DNA from: Haplomitrium mnioides | Taxonomy: Eukaryota; Marchantiophyta; Haplomitriopsida; Calobryales | Reading direction: 5' to 3' | DNA: 33,413 nucleotides | Assembly (NCBI GenBank): GCA_049999725.1 | Contig: JBNGIS010011510.1 | Coordinates: forward strand, 1-33,413 | Shown: piece by piece, positions 11,221 to 21,200 of the stretch | Layout: every line of letters begins with the position of its first letter | Numbering within the stretch: position 1 is the stretch's first letter | Made by a program: the position numbers and the translations under genes | Notes under the pieces: generated by a model | Seen by the model: only the letters and a program-made list of their open reading frames with translations | The model's database searches: none | Told to the model about the DNA's origin: nothing

Positions 11221-12543
11221 ATGGAACGTTGGGTCCTAAAATTAAAAACTCAACACCACTAGAGTATGAGGAACAAAATCCTAGGCTTTGGAGATGATTG
11301 TATAGAGCCAATATCCAATACTAAAAGACATACAAGGGCCAACACTAGGCCTACAACATGGGATCTCGACGCTAGACATATGACAAAATTTCTGATTTTA
11401 AAAGTTCCTCTAATATGAGGGGAGATGAGAGCAAAAGATAGATGTGTGGTCCAATATCTACTCAAAATCTCTAAAGGATGGGACGACGTTCTACGTTGCT
11501 ACAACAAGACTATAAGGGAGAACGAATATCAAATTGACAACAAGACGAATATCAAACATCATACAACTCTTTGGGTACTAATGACGGGCTTTCATAAGAC
11601 CTCAAGTGAGCAAAGATAACAACACAATGCTTAACATGTTGACTATGGAAGAGGACTAGATAATTGAGCCGAGATATACTACAATAAGTGATGGAACCAT
11701 GCAACTTTAGCAACAGGGATTCTAATCACGATGAGGAGTCACTCAAGAAGGATAGTAATATGGCAGTTCAAACTAACATTCAAACTATGAGGCAATCATT
11801 CAAGGGGAAACTAAACACTTTATTCATGTTACACTTAAATCAACAGATTTGGGCATCATGTGTCGATAAGCAAGGTAGAGTGTACTATAATCTATTGGTC
11901 ACAAACTAGACAATCTGAAAACTTTGAAAAAACTCTCAATGCATTGCCTTAGTTGTCACTCAAAAGCTACACTCTTTTAAGTTATCTTAGTTTATCTCAT
12001 GTCGGAGACACATACACAACCTAAACATAGAGACACACTGAGAGCCAAAAGTACAACAAAGATGAGCAATGAAGTGGACCTTTGTTTTTTATGTCGCTAC
12101 GTATTTTTCTTCCTCAAATTGTTCTGACAAACAATCAAGAACTTATTCCAACACACAATCAAAACAAACATAGAAGAGGAGGACTCCTTTTTTTGATTTC
12201 TAGGCTTCTATTTTTTAGCCTCAACAAAAACCACATGAAGACAATACACTTCAAAAACACATGATTGATGGACGGTGGTTCTGAGACGTCAATAGATACA
12301 AATATAATTATGTATAGCAATTAACAACAATACCCACACTAACAAAACCGAACAAGACATGAACATGAATGTTACACTTAATAGATAGCTTACTAGAGAG
12401 CTCACATTTGGGACAGCTTTGTAAATCTTTGACAATGATTCTTGATAACATAGACCTTCCACAAGACATATTTACAACAAGTCATCATCCACTATTGCAT
12501 TGCACTTATCTGTATCAGAAATTGCCATTCACAATTGTACCAA
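11221..12543. other. Gene-free stretch
   Basis: Short frames (for example 11,425-11,619 and 11,688-11,909, plus) have no recognisable motif. The interval ends at the inner edge of the right LTR-like repeat. On the minus strand the bases directly inside that repeat read TTGGTACAATTG, which could be a degenerate primer-binding site but matches the tRNA-Met consensus for only about six bases. Confidence 0.5.
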
Positions 12544-13127
12544 CGCCTCTACTTCAACAAATGTATCCTTAATTTTTTGAATTCTTTTCCATTATATCAT
12601 GCAGTCAATTGAATGTGCCATTCCCACCATATTTTGGTCAAGGAATCCTTAGTAGTAACCAACACCTACTATTCCACATTCCTTGTTCATAAGTTGGTCG
12701 CTCATCCTTCCTTCACCCAAATTGTTCTATGCATGTCAAGAGACACCTCTAGAGTATTTTGGCTGCCAAGGAAGAGAATTGCAGCCACACTCTAGAGTGA
12801 AAAAGAGAGAGAAAGAGAGAGAGAAGGGATGAATTTTCTTGCTATACCACATTCGATTAATGGAATTTGTTGTCTTTTCTCCATCAACATCCACCAATGT
12901 TAAGTACCCAATCCTTGTCCCCACTTGTTGGCAGCAACCTATCTTTGACTATTTCCCATTGCAATTATGTCCACCTACTCCCATGTTTATCTTCAAGTCC
13001 CATACGAACTTTCTTTGAAGAATTTAATTTTCTTATAAAACATAACACAACATATAGAAAAGTACACTACATGCTTCACACATATAAAAAATAATAGAAA
13101 AGTCACCCAACTTCCTATGAGAGAACA
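12544..13127 (-). repeat. LTR-like direct repeat, right (probable 5' LTR)
   Basis: It is homologous to 2808-3291 but about 100 bp longer. The extra stretch runs from about 12,770 to 12,878, right after the shared CCTCTAGAG, and includes a GA-rich microsatellite. After it, the repeats resume at CTCCATCAACATCCA. The right end GAGAACA matches GAAAACA of the left copy. The leading TG of the left copy is CG here. Purine-rich sequence lies just outside on the minus strand (CCAAGAAGGTAAG), which would suit a polypurine tract and argues that this repeat could instead close another element to the right. Confidence 0.6.
12799..12832. repeat. GA-rich microsatellite
   Basis: An imperfect (GA)n tract with interspersed AAAGAGAG blocks lies inside the segment present only in the right LTR-like copy. 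Confidence 0.85.
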
Positions 13128-14602
13128 CTTACCTTCTTGGAGAGATTTTTCATTTTAATCTTTTGAGTGTCTCTTGAGAGTGTAGCTAACCTTCTATTGA
13201 TTTGATTGAACCAAGTTGTACCTAGTTTTGGAATTAGCTCAATTTCTAATTCTAATACATAGAGTCTTTATCTACAACATATATTCTAGTATATGGAATC
13301 CTACTGGTGAGATTATTTGCAGTCTTCATGTCAATGTCGTTGTAGAAAGCTATCTCAAATTCGATGTTCAGTCAATTCATATTCTTTTGAACTCCAATCC
13401 TTGTAGTTGAGTGCTCCTTAATCATGTCTTGTACTCCATCTTTTGTTGTAAAAGTCTCCAACAAATGAAAGAAAGAAGAAAACTTGAAAACCATCAAAGA
13501 AAATGTTATGCCAATGGTTAGATGTACGTGGGGTACAAGAACTCTTTCTCTTGAAAGTGGTCACTTTTTTCCACACTATTTTCTCAAGAAGACAAATAAA
13601 CATCGAAGAGAATATACATTATCTATTGAATGTCAAACCAACCTTGGAACCAATGCTTCTTTACATCGTCGTACTCGAGTAACATTTAAGCCTTTCTAAC
13701 GTCAAGCGGTTTCCAATTGAACATACCCATAGTCCTTTGTTGTCGCAAGATAATTTGTCTAAGAACTCAAACTATGCATGTAGTGAACATTCTATAGAAC
13801 CTCAATAGCATAGTTTTGGTAGGTCTTTGTTGATTCACCAAAACCAAACGAGGAAGAATCCAAATATAAGTTTCATAAGAGCCCACTTGAGTCACAAATG
13901 AGATGGCTTCAACCTATGTTAAAAAAAAGGACCCAATGAAAATCAAAAGGGCCAATGAACCTTGAGAGAGGATTCAAGCAACAATCACAACCAATTCTAA
14001 CCATCTTAGACCAAAAAAAAAAGAGCGAACGAGCAAAATAAGGAAAGAGAGAGCTTCTTTTTTATCTTGATTACTCTACATAATAACTGAAAAAATTCAT
14101 AATGGTTGCGACACAAGACAACAATGAGAAAAGAGTTCCACCAATTTTCTCTTATTCATCGGTTTTACCGAGAACATTTGCTAGTTTTGGGAAATTTTGC
14201 AATTCATCGTTTCTCAATTTGATGCTCAAAAATGGATTTTAAAACTGAAATCCTGCAACTTTTTTGAGAAGAGAGCAACTTCCTAGTTGACCATAGAGAA
14301 TTCCATCACACAAGTTGTTGACCAATTTTTCTTGCTAGTACTCCTTTTAGTCTTGTAAACAAATATCTCTCTTGAAATATCTCACTACTCATTTCCTTAA
14401 TTTCTTGTCATTTTCCAATTTTGATTGGAGTTGTGTGTTCATTTTATATTTTTTATTGGTATTTCTTTTATAGTATCAAACCGATATGCTCAAAAGAAAT
14501 ACAAAAACCCATGTAGTATCTCCCTAACTTAGTTTGCCAATCACAAATGAAAACTCTTGGTGATGCTCCAATGAATAGTCGTTGATGTTTTGTCTGATGT
14601 GA
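13128..14602. other. Gene-free AT-rich stretch
   Basis: Small frames on both strands (13,216-13,410 and 13,484-13,699 plus; 13,418-13,603 minus) resemble nothing I know. By position this is where the methyltransferase half of ParB-like copy 1 should continue on the minus strand, but I could not find its motifs (GSGTG, xPPY-like). Copy 1 therefore appears truncated or too decayed to read here. Confidence 0.5.
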
Positions 14603-15860
14603 TTAATAATTTGCTTTCTTGTTCTCCTTGCCAACCTTGATCTTCTTCTTACCTTTGGTAACTAAGAGCAACTTCTTAGCAAGTTGACAAAACACAATCT
14701 TATCACCTATATAAAATAAAAAAATATACTAGTGATCATTACAAACATGAAACCTAAAAAGAAAGTGCAATTAAAAATTACTAGTTGATAAATGAGCAAA
14801 TTGTATATGCCTACCAAAAGTTTTTCAAACAACCTATAGAAGGAGTTTATCTTTGACTTCTTTGTACAAATAGGAAATTCCATCTAAGCTTCCTTTTAGG
14901 TTTTGCAATATACATCTAAGCAAAGTTCTTTCACCATTACCTCCAAAACTTTATGACTCTTTGGCTTCCAAGATATTTCATTGATCACCAACTTATGTGC
15001 CTCCACCTTCTTTAAAACAAAGATCTTGAAGACCTTTAAGTAATCCTCCAAGTTGTTTACTTCATGTCTTCTATCTACAAAGAATCTTTGGCCCTTTACC
15101 TGGCTCTTCTCCCAAATGGCCAAAACTTTTTGATGTGATGCTCACACCTCTTCACTACTAAAAGAAAGTTGAAACTAATTGTCTTGAGAAGTCACCGTCT
15201 TCTTAACAGTAGACTTTGGTTTGATTTACAAAGTCTCCAAAACTAACTCTCATTTCAATTTTTGCTTTGAAGCATTCTCACTCTCTACAAATCTTTGATG
15301 CCCATACTTAACCTTCTAGATTGATGCCATTTCCCAAAGGTACCTCTAGTCATAATTTTCATCATTGGAAAAATGTGAGTTTCCATTGGTGTAAGCCTCG
15401 TGTACACACAACAATTGCAAAGCAACAATGTTGGATATTATGCCCCTTACTTTTAGTCAACAAATGTCTTGCAACAGCACTATGATTGCCCCTAACAATC
15501 TTGTAGTAGTACTTCTCATGGCTCTTCACATCAAAGTTTGACCTATCCTTCAACCTAAATTTTAGATTAACCACTAAAAATAAAGAAAGTGCGCATACTT
15601 GTTGGCAAGCATGTGTTGTGGAAGAAGTATGACAAAATCCTCATTTAGCCATCTAATTTGGAGTGGGTCCCATTTTTCCATCTCAAGTTTAAGGAGATTA
15701 AAAATTTCTAGCAAGAAGGTGATAGTTTCATCACGCATCCAACATCTTTCTATAGCTGCCTCCTTGATCTCATTCCTTTCTTCCTCAAATATCATCCAAG
15801 GATCCATGTAATCACCCTTCTAAAACATGCTCATATCTTTGTGATCGGCCATCTTGGTTC
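14603..15860 (-). pseudogene. ParB-like domain gene, copy 1 (truncated pseudogene)
   Basis: This minus-strand pseudogene is a paralogue of the gene at 30.2-33.4 kb. Matching blocks in order are MADHKDMSMF, RDETITF, IRWLNEDFV, MLANKYAH, KYYYKIVRGNHSAVA (RGNHSA codons at 15,493-15,476), then after frame changes VKGQRFFVDRRHEVNNLED, and LFEKLL at the exon end. Exon 1 ends at 14,815 with donor GTAGGC. A 108-bp intron follows. Exon 2 (14,706-14,603) encodes GDKIVFCQLAKKLLLV and a Lys-rich tail before TAA. The position of the intron matches copy 2, but the acceptor seems to have lost one G. At least two frameshifts and several stops break it. The ParB-like fold call rests on the YxIVxGNHSxxA block; ParB family proteins bind DNA and some cut nucleotides, but no activity can be inferred here. 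Confidence 0.8.
14707..14814 (-). other. Intron of ParB-like copy 1
   Basis: On the minus strand the intron begins GTAGGC directly after the codons for FEKLL and ends ATAG directly before the block encoding GDKIVF. The same protein junction is interrupted in copy 2 (FEKLL then GDKTF), where the intron is 370 bp and holds a minisatellite. A shared intron position supports common descent of the copies as intron-bearing eukaryotic genes. Confidence 0.75.
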
Positions 15861-17073
15861 CTTAGACTAGTCTTGGGTTTCTCATAGGCTAAGGCTTCTC
15901 ATATGAACTATCCTTTGATAAAGTGGAATTTTTTTGGGTTGCATTTGGTGGAGAAAAAGATGGTGGAACATTGCACAGAGGAATCGCAAGAGGTGGCATC
16001 TATTGTTGTTGACTTTGTGACTTATTGGAGGAGCCACCATGTGGATTGACTATCTTTTGCTTGTTTCTAGCAAGTGTTCTGTAGAAGTCTTTGCACATAG
16101 ATTCTAGAAGTTCCTACGCTTATGAGCTCTCCAAGTCCATGCATGCATAGACACTTGAAATAGGTGCAAGTTGAACCTGAACCTATTTGCACATGGGGTT
16201 TCAAAAAGAAGGCAAGCCCTAATAGAGCAGTTCTTGCACATCGGGACTATTAAATTCCATGTGCACATGGACATCAACGCCTCCACATTGACAATAAAAA
16301 AGAAACAAAAAATTAAAGATAACAAAATTGCTTGTTCTTTCTTGTGTGCTTCAAAGAAGTTCTTACTAAAGTCATTCTTCATTAGCATCATCTCAACAAC
16401 AAATTTCTTTGCAGATGCATTATATAACCCTATGCTTTACACATTACTAACTAGAAGCCCAAGGTGAGTCCTAGTTCTCTCTCTAATCATGGTCGCATGA
16501 TTGAAGAGTCCTTAATTGTATTTGTTGTCCTACTCGCTCACAATGAAAGGTACTTTGTGATTCTCCACTTATCTCACAAGGAACCAACCACTTGTGGGCT
16601 AGTTTCTTTGGCTCTATGAGCTTCACAACATAAAGATATTGAAAAGTTTTTTATACTCTAGTTTTCCTTGCAAGCACAATCTTTCCCATCTCACTATGAT
16701 AATACAACTTTTGGAATTGCAAGGAAGGAAAGTCAAAGAAATGTAATTCTAAAACTTGTAGTCAAAACATGCTAAAATGAGCAAAAATGTGAAAATCACT
16801 TGAAACAAACAAAAAATGTCACATGTGTATGCGACAATAGGAAGAAACTTTCTATTCATGTTTCCTTTATACCAAAATTTTAAAGTTGGTTTTCTTGCAA
16901 AAGAAAATAATTTTTGTTGCTTTTGCTATGCAATTTTTGTTAAGAAAAAATCTTTAGTGTAAATTGCATTGAAGATTCAAATCTTTCTAGCTTCTAATTT
17001 TTTTTTCTCTCTAAAATTTCATTTTTTGGTCATTTTGTTGAACTATTCCATAAAACCAATGTTTTTTTACACT
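15861..17073. other. Upstream of ParB-like copy 1; no readable gene
   Basis: On the minus strand, 15,861-16,090 reads as a Pro/Ser/Gln-rich, stop-broken stretch (QKIVNPHGGSSNKSQ, PPLAIPLCNVPPSFSPP) that could be the low-complexity N-terminal part of copy 1. At 16,133-16,152 lies AAGTCCATGCATGCATAGAC, a single unit of the palindromic minisatellite found in copy 2's intron. The frames at 16,104-16,391 (minus) and 16,171-16,467 (plus) are unrecognised. From 16,850 on it is very AT-rich up to the copia insertion. Confidence 0.5.
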
Positions 17074-17078
17074 AGTAT
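17074..17078. repeat. Target site duplication, left (AGTAT)
   Basis: AGTAT directly precedes the 5' LTR and is repeated exactly after the 3' LTR, the mark of integrase-mediated insertion. Confidence 0.92.
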
Positions 17079-17195
17079 TATTATAGGGACATATATGTAA
17101 ACCCTATGTAAGTGGTCATCCACACATTCATTCACTCATTCATACTCTCACTCTTGTAGACTCCCGTGTGTGTGTGCGACGCTCATGTGATAACA
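17079..17195 (+). repeat. Copia 5' LTR (117 bp)
   Basis: It aligns without gaps to 24,735-24,851. It ends GATAACA as the 3' LTR does. The terminal TG seen in the 3' LTR is TA here, a single G-to-A change. The body contains a run of CATTCATTCACTCATTCATA and ends in a TG-rich tract. At 117 bp it is far shorter than most plant copia LTRs. Confidence 0.95.
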
Positions 17196-17211
17196 CACGT
17201 TATTAGCACGA
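17196..17211 (+). promoter_or_regulatory. Primer-binding site, internal tRNA-Ile type
   Basis: Directly after the 5' LTR the sequence is CACGTTATTAGCACGA. It does not resemble the usual TGGTATCAGAGC site for the 3' end of initiator tRNA-Met. Its reverse complement TCGTGCTAATAACGTG matches, from my memory of eukaryotic tRNA-Ile(AAU), the anticodon stem-loop (CGTGCTAATAACGCG) with one mismatch. That implies priming from a cleaved, internal tRNA end, as Drosophila copia does with a half initiator tRNA-Met. The tRNA comparison is from memory. Confidence 0.7.
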
Positions 17212-18921
17212 AAGGACTCTACAGAAAAAAAAATTTCTCTTGCATACGCTCAATCTGCACCAACACTTGAGTAAGCTCCCGCATACTCACATCAGCGTAC
17301 ACTGTTTTTTTTTTCCTTCTACGGGAGATTCTTTTTCTCCGTTCCTTTGCTGTCGCGAACTTTTTCTCGCCATTCTTTCTAGCACATTTTGCATTGCGCA
17401 CCTATTCTTTCCCTCACCTCTTATTGGTTTGTTTGACGTTGCTTATTATTGCTCAATGCTCGTTCTTCCTTGCTCGATGCTGCTTCTTCATCGCTCGACG
17501 TTGCTCTTTGCTCGGCACTACTCTTTGCTTGACATTGTTTCTTCTTTGCTCAACGCTCGCTCCTTACTCGCTCTTGCTCGATATCGCACCTGGTGATTCT
17601 TGGCACTTCTATTTGATGCACATTCCATCTACGACTAGACGACCTTGCGTTCCCTATTCAGCGAACTCCTTTTCCGCTTCTGTTGGGCGACATACTTACT
17701 CTTTTGCTTCGCGACCATCAGCTCACCTGTATGACACGCTGCGACTGCTCGACTGGAGAATTTTCTCCTCTTGATCCCTATTTGATGACTTTACTTCCTA
17801 TTGCGGCTTCACATCTCATCCTTTTTCCTCTTTTGTTGTTTTCCGTCTGTTCAACGACATTGAGCAGCATTGGCTCTACTTTCTTGACTCGTCGATTCTA
17901 TATGTGCTCAAAGCTGACCCACATTACCCTTGTTTTCTCTACTTTCTATGTTACGAACTGTCCAGCATATGAGTGACTTCAATGCCAACTCTCACTTGAC
18001 ACCAGAGCTTACTGGACTCATTTCATCTTACCTTTGTTCGTTCGTTTCTAACATTGAAAGACCTGATCTAGTCTCATTTTCTAGTATTACGTTGCTTCTT
18101 TTTTGAGCAAGTCCTTTCCCTACTATCACCTATGACTTAGGAACATTCAAGCAAGGGAGAGGAAAGGCACAAGTTGCACAGACCTGTGCACAAGTTTGAC
18201 TCACTTGTTTATGCAGCATCAAAGACTAATTATAAACATCTTTGGTGAAGATACCTTTACGCAAGCGACCACATAGAGGCTACATCAACACTCAACAAAA
18301 GAGAAACATTGCATCTTGGCACTTCAAGCTCTTCCACTTTGTTCGTCATCACTTCCTGGTTCAACTCTCTCAACCTATCTTTTGATCATATTCCACTGCT
18401 CATTTTCTACTCTCTGAATGAACATATCCCTTTCAATGGATATACTTGTTGCTTCTGAACTACTTCTGACAGAGGTTACAAACGAATCATACTAACAAGA
18501 AATGTTGACCCCTGTCACCTCCTGAGATCAACCTCTATCTAGCCATACCTGCAACGGTTACTTTTTTTTACAGAATCAGTATTGCAGAGAGGCACCACAA
18601 CGATAAGAGGCTAGGTCATATTTTAGCTCAAAGAGGACACACAAGGAAGATCTAGGAGGACATGCTATTGGCACATGAGAAGCAGTAGACCTATACACAA
18701 ACAGGGCAGTCTCTTCATCCATTAGCAACATTCATTTTTCATTTCAGTTCTTGATTTTTCCACTTAAGCCAGAAAACATAAACATGTACCAAGGTCCATG
18801 ATCGACCGAAACTCAGGTCCATCACCCATCTGTACCAAGTACAGACCATCATAGCCCTGACCCAATAGTTGCATTTGCCAAAAATTCTGGTTTATCTATC
18901 TCATTCATAGGAACTCTCAAC
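17212..18921 (+). other. Copia 5' leader, pyrimidine-rich, no gene
   Basis: About 1.7 kb separates the primer site from the gag ATG. Plus-strand frames here (17,240-17,976) are C/T-rich and show no motif. A GCTCGAYG-like word recurs at 17,451, 17,472, 17,493, 17,510, 17,527, 17,548 and 17,576, that is every 17-28 bp. The leader is probably untranslated RNA carrying packaging and dimerisation signals, but none can be defined by eye. Confidence 0.6.
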
Positions 18922-19850
18922 ATGGGAGAGAAAAGATCTACCATAATATCTGTGGAATCTCTAAAATTTCAGGCTCTGAAACTGGATGGCTCCAACTATT
19001 GTTCTTGGTTACTTGATGTTGCGACCTACTTAACATCCAAAGCTATCTGTGAAGTCATCAACACGGATGACAACTTCACCCCATGTGACGTAGCAAGAGC
19101 CATTATCTTGATTAGACACCACACGGTGGAACCCCTGAGACTTCAATACCTAAACTATCACAGTCCCCATCTGCAATGGGAAGAATTGAAGCTCAGATTC
19201 GACCATCTAACAAGTATATCGCTACCTACAGCGAGACATGATTGGATTAACTTATGAGTTCAGGACCATACGTCCATTGTAAACTACAACAACAAACTAT
19301 TTTGCATTGTCTCATAGCTAGAGATTTGTGGTCACCTCGTGACTGATGAAGAATAGATAGAGAAAACTCTATCGACATTTCTTGTGAGCAATCTCACTTT
19401 GGCATCTCAATATTGCAACATGCAATTCACTCGGTACTCTGAACTCATAGCATATATGCTACTTTCCAAAAATGATCAACTGCTCCTCATGGAAAATGCA
19501 AAGAAGCAACCTCCAGGGTCTGCCGCCCCTCATCTGAACCCCTAATGACATTTTACAAGCACTAGCCTTTACCCTTGCTATAGGAATAAACATTTGTCCA
19601 GAGGCAGAGGAAGAGGTAACCTCAAATTCACGGGGAGCAATAACTGCTCGACCAGCAGCCAACCTCTGACTCCCAGTCACAGGGATAGACATTCCAATCA
19701 TCGTAATTTGACAACACCAAAAAATGCGTCACAACACACATGGAATAATAGAGGAGGCCGACGAAATCTATCTGGTCCGCGCCAAAAACAAACCATATGC
19801 AATCAATATGGCACATATGGCCACACCCAGCCCACATATAGAGTGCCCGC
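18922..19850 (+). pseudogene. Copia gag with degenerate zinc knuckle
   Basis: The frame opens at 18,922 with MGEKRST and matches the plant copia capsid pattern: LKFQALKLDGSNYCSWLLD, then IILIRHHTVEPLRLQYL, then WEELKLRFDHL and ARHDWINL. A TGA at 19,255 stops it. The same frame continues through further stops (near 19,318, 19,354 and 19,543-19,548) with recognisable capsid helices, then SRGRGRGN, then a knuckle at about 19,798 reading CNQYGTYGH, where the second Cys is Tyr and the last Cys is also Tyr, so zinc binding is lost. Gag would form the virus-like particle in the cytoplasm. Start chosen because it precedes the conserved capsid block with no further Met. Confidence 0.9.
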
Positions 19851-19899
19851 GCACCTAGCGCGACTATACCAACAAAGTACTAGACCTCACAATCACGAG

Positions 19900-20268
19900 G
19901 TACAGGGCAACTTACTGGAATTGACAGACATGGATGAATATCCACAGTACAATGTACATCCTGAAAGTCACATGACTCACTCATCACTGTCAAACCAAAA
20001 AAATGGATGTGAGATAACCTGCATTGTAGACAGCGGATCCTTGCACACCATTTTGCAAAACCGCAAGTATTTCTCCTCAATCAAACCTTCTTCCAGGCAT
20101 ATGACAACTATTACTGGCCAAAATCACATTGAAGAAGGACATGGTCCAGCGACCATTATATTTCGAAATGGAACAAGACTGGACATCAAATCAGCAATCT
20201 ATGCACCTGGAGCAACCAAAAACCTCATCAGTTTCCAAGATATACGACAAAATGGTTTTCACATTTAA
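19900..20268 (+). pseudogene. Copia protease fragment
   Basis: In the same frame as gag, CIVDSGSLHTILQNRKYF gives the copia aspartic protease active site (DSG, codons 20,029-20,037), followed downstream by GPATIIFRNGTRLDI and YAPGATKNLISFQDI, the conserved C-terminal block. The frame ends in TAA at 20,266. The active-site triplet is intact, but the enclosing polyprotein is not. It would process gag-pol inside the particle. Confidence 0.88.
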
Positions 20269-20304
20269 ACCGGATCTTTTCAGGACACTAAAGTCCTCCA
20301 TATC

Positions 20305-21200
20305 TTGAGTCCAACTACAACATGCTTTGACATACGAGAATCATTCTCACTATCACCACTTGGATTATATACCACAAAAATATTTTCATATCATGTCTCC
20401 ACCAAACGGTATCAACAACCATTACATGGCACAATCACTTATGACATCCAGGCCGAGACATGTTCTATCGCATCAAAAAAGACAGCAAAGGCATACCACA
20501 GAATGTGCATCCATTGCCATCAAAAACTCTATACTTGGCATGCGCACAAGGCAAACTGAGAACTGCACCTTCTCACGACAAAACAACAATCACAATTCCT
20601 CGATTCCTCAAGAGAATCCACACTGATATCTATGGGCCCATCTACCCACCTTCAGGACCATTTTGATACTTCCTTATCACCATTGATGCATCATCCAAAT
20701 GGTCAGAAGTATCCCTTCTTACAACCAAAAACATAGTTTTCTTGAAATTGTTGTCCCAAATCTTGAAACTCTCAACACAGTTCCCTGATTACCCAGCAGA
20801 AATCTGAGAGTGGACAATGCTGGAGAATTCTCTTCACAAAATTTTGACAATTCTCACACATCTGCCAGCATAGACATACAATATTCAGTTCTACATGTAC
20901 ATTTTCAAAATGGCATCGTAGAATCTGCTACTAAAAGAATACAACTCATAGCAAGACCATTACTTATGAATTCAAAACTCCCCACCACTACTTGGGGACA
21001 TGCAGTCATGCACACAACATCTCTATTGCGTTATAGATCATCTGCATTCAATCAAAATTCCCTGCACCAACTTGCAACCGGGATTCCAGCAGATATATCA
21101 CACATTTGCATATTTGGCTGCCTCGTCCTTGTCCCAATTTTAAGAACACATCAAACAAAGATGGGACCACAATGCCAAAATATATATCGGTTTTAAATCC
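20305..21200 (+). pseudogene. Copia integrase (broken)
   Basis: The pre-integrase zinc-binding block reads TWHNHL, a TGA in place of Gly, then HPG near 20,430, followed by ACAQGKLRTAPS. The core follows in frame from 20,460: RIHTDIYGPIYPPSGPF with the first catalytic Asp, a TGA at 20,664, and ITIDASSKWSEVSLL. After a frame change at about 20,805, DNAGEFSSQNFDN gives the second Asp and QNGIVESATKRIQ the Glu. A C-terminal block IFGCLVLVPI and KMGPQ ends at another frame change near 21,180. All three catalytic acidic residues are still visible, but two stops and at least two frameshifts make it non-functional. Confidence 0.9.

Larger units (their letters stand above)
2808..13127 (-). mobile_element. 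Ty3/gypsy-type LTR retrotransposon, decayed
   Basis: Two diverged direct repeats (2808-3291 and 12,544-13,127) enclose minus-strand remains in the order gag zinc knuckle, aspartic protease, reverse transcriptase, RNase H, integrase, which is the Ty3/gypsy order. The coding part is confined to about 3.3-8.3 kb. Roughly 4 kb between gag and the presumed 5' LTR has no readable gene and may hold nested insertions. Just inside the right repeat the minus strand reads TTGGTAC, which fits the first bases of a tRNA-Met-type primer site only. No target duplication was found, and a purine-rich tract lies outside the right repeat instead of next to the left one, so the exact element boundaries are uncertain. 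Every coding segment is broken by stops and frameshifts. Confidence 0.75.

Noticed and set aside
17240-17976. Three plus-strand frames of 97-126 codons in the copia leader
   Set aside because: C/T-rich low-complexity translation upstream of gag with no motif; better explained as leader RNA.
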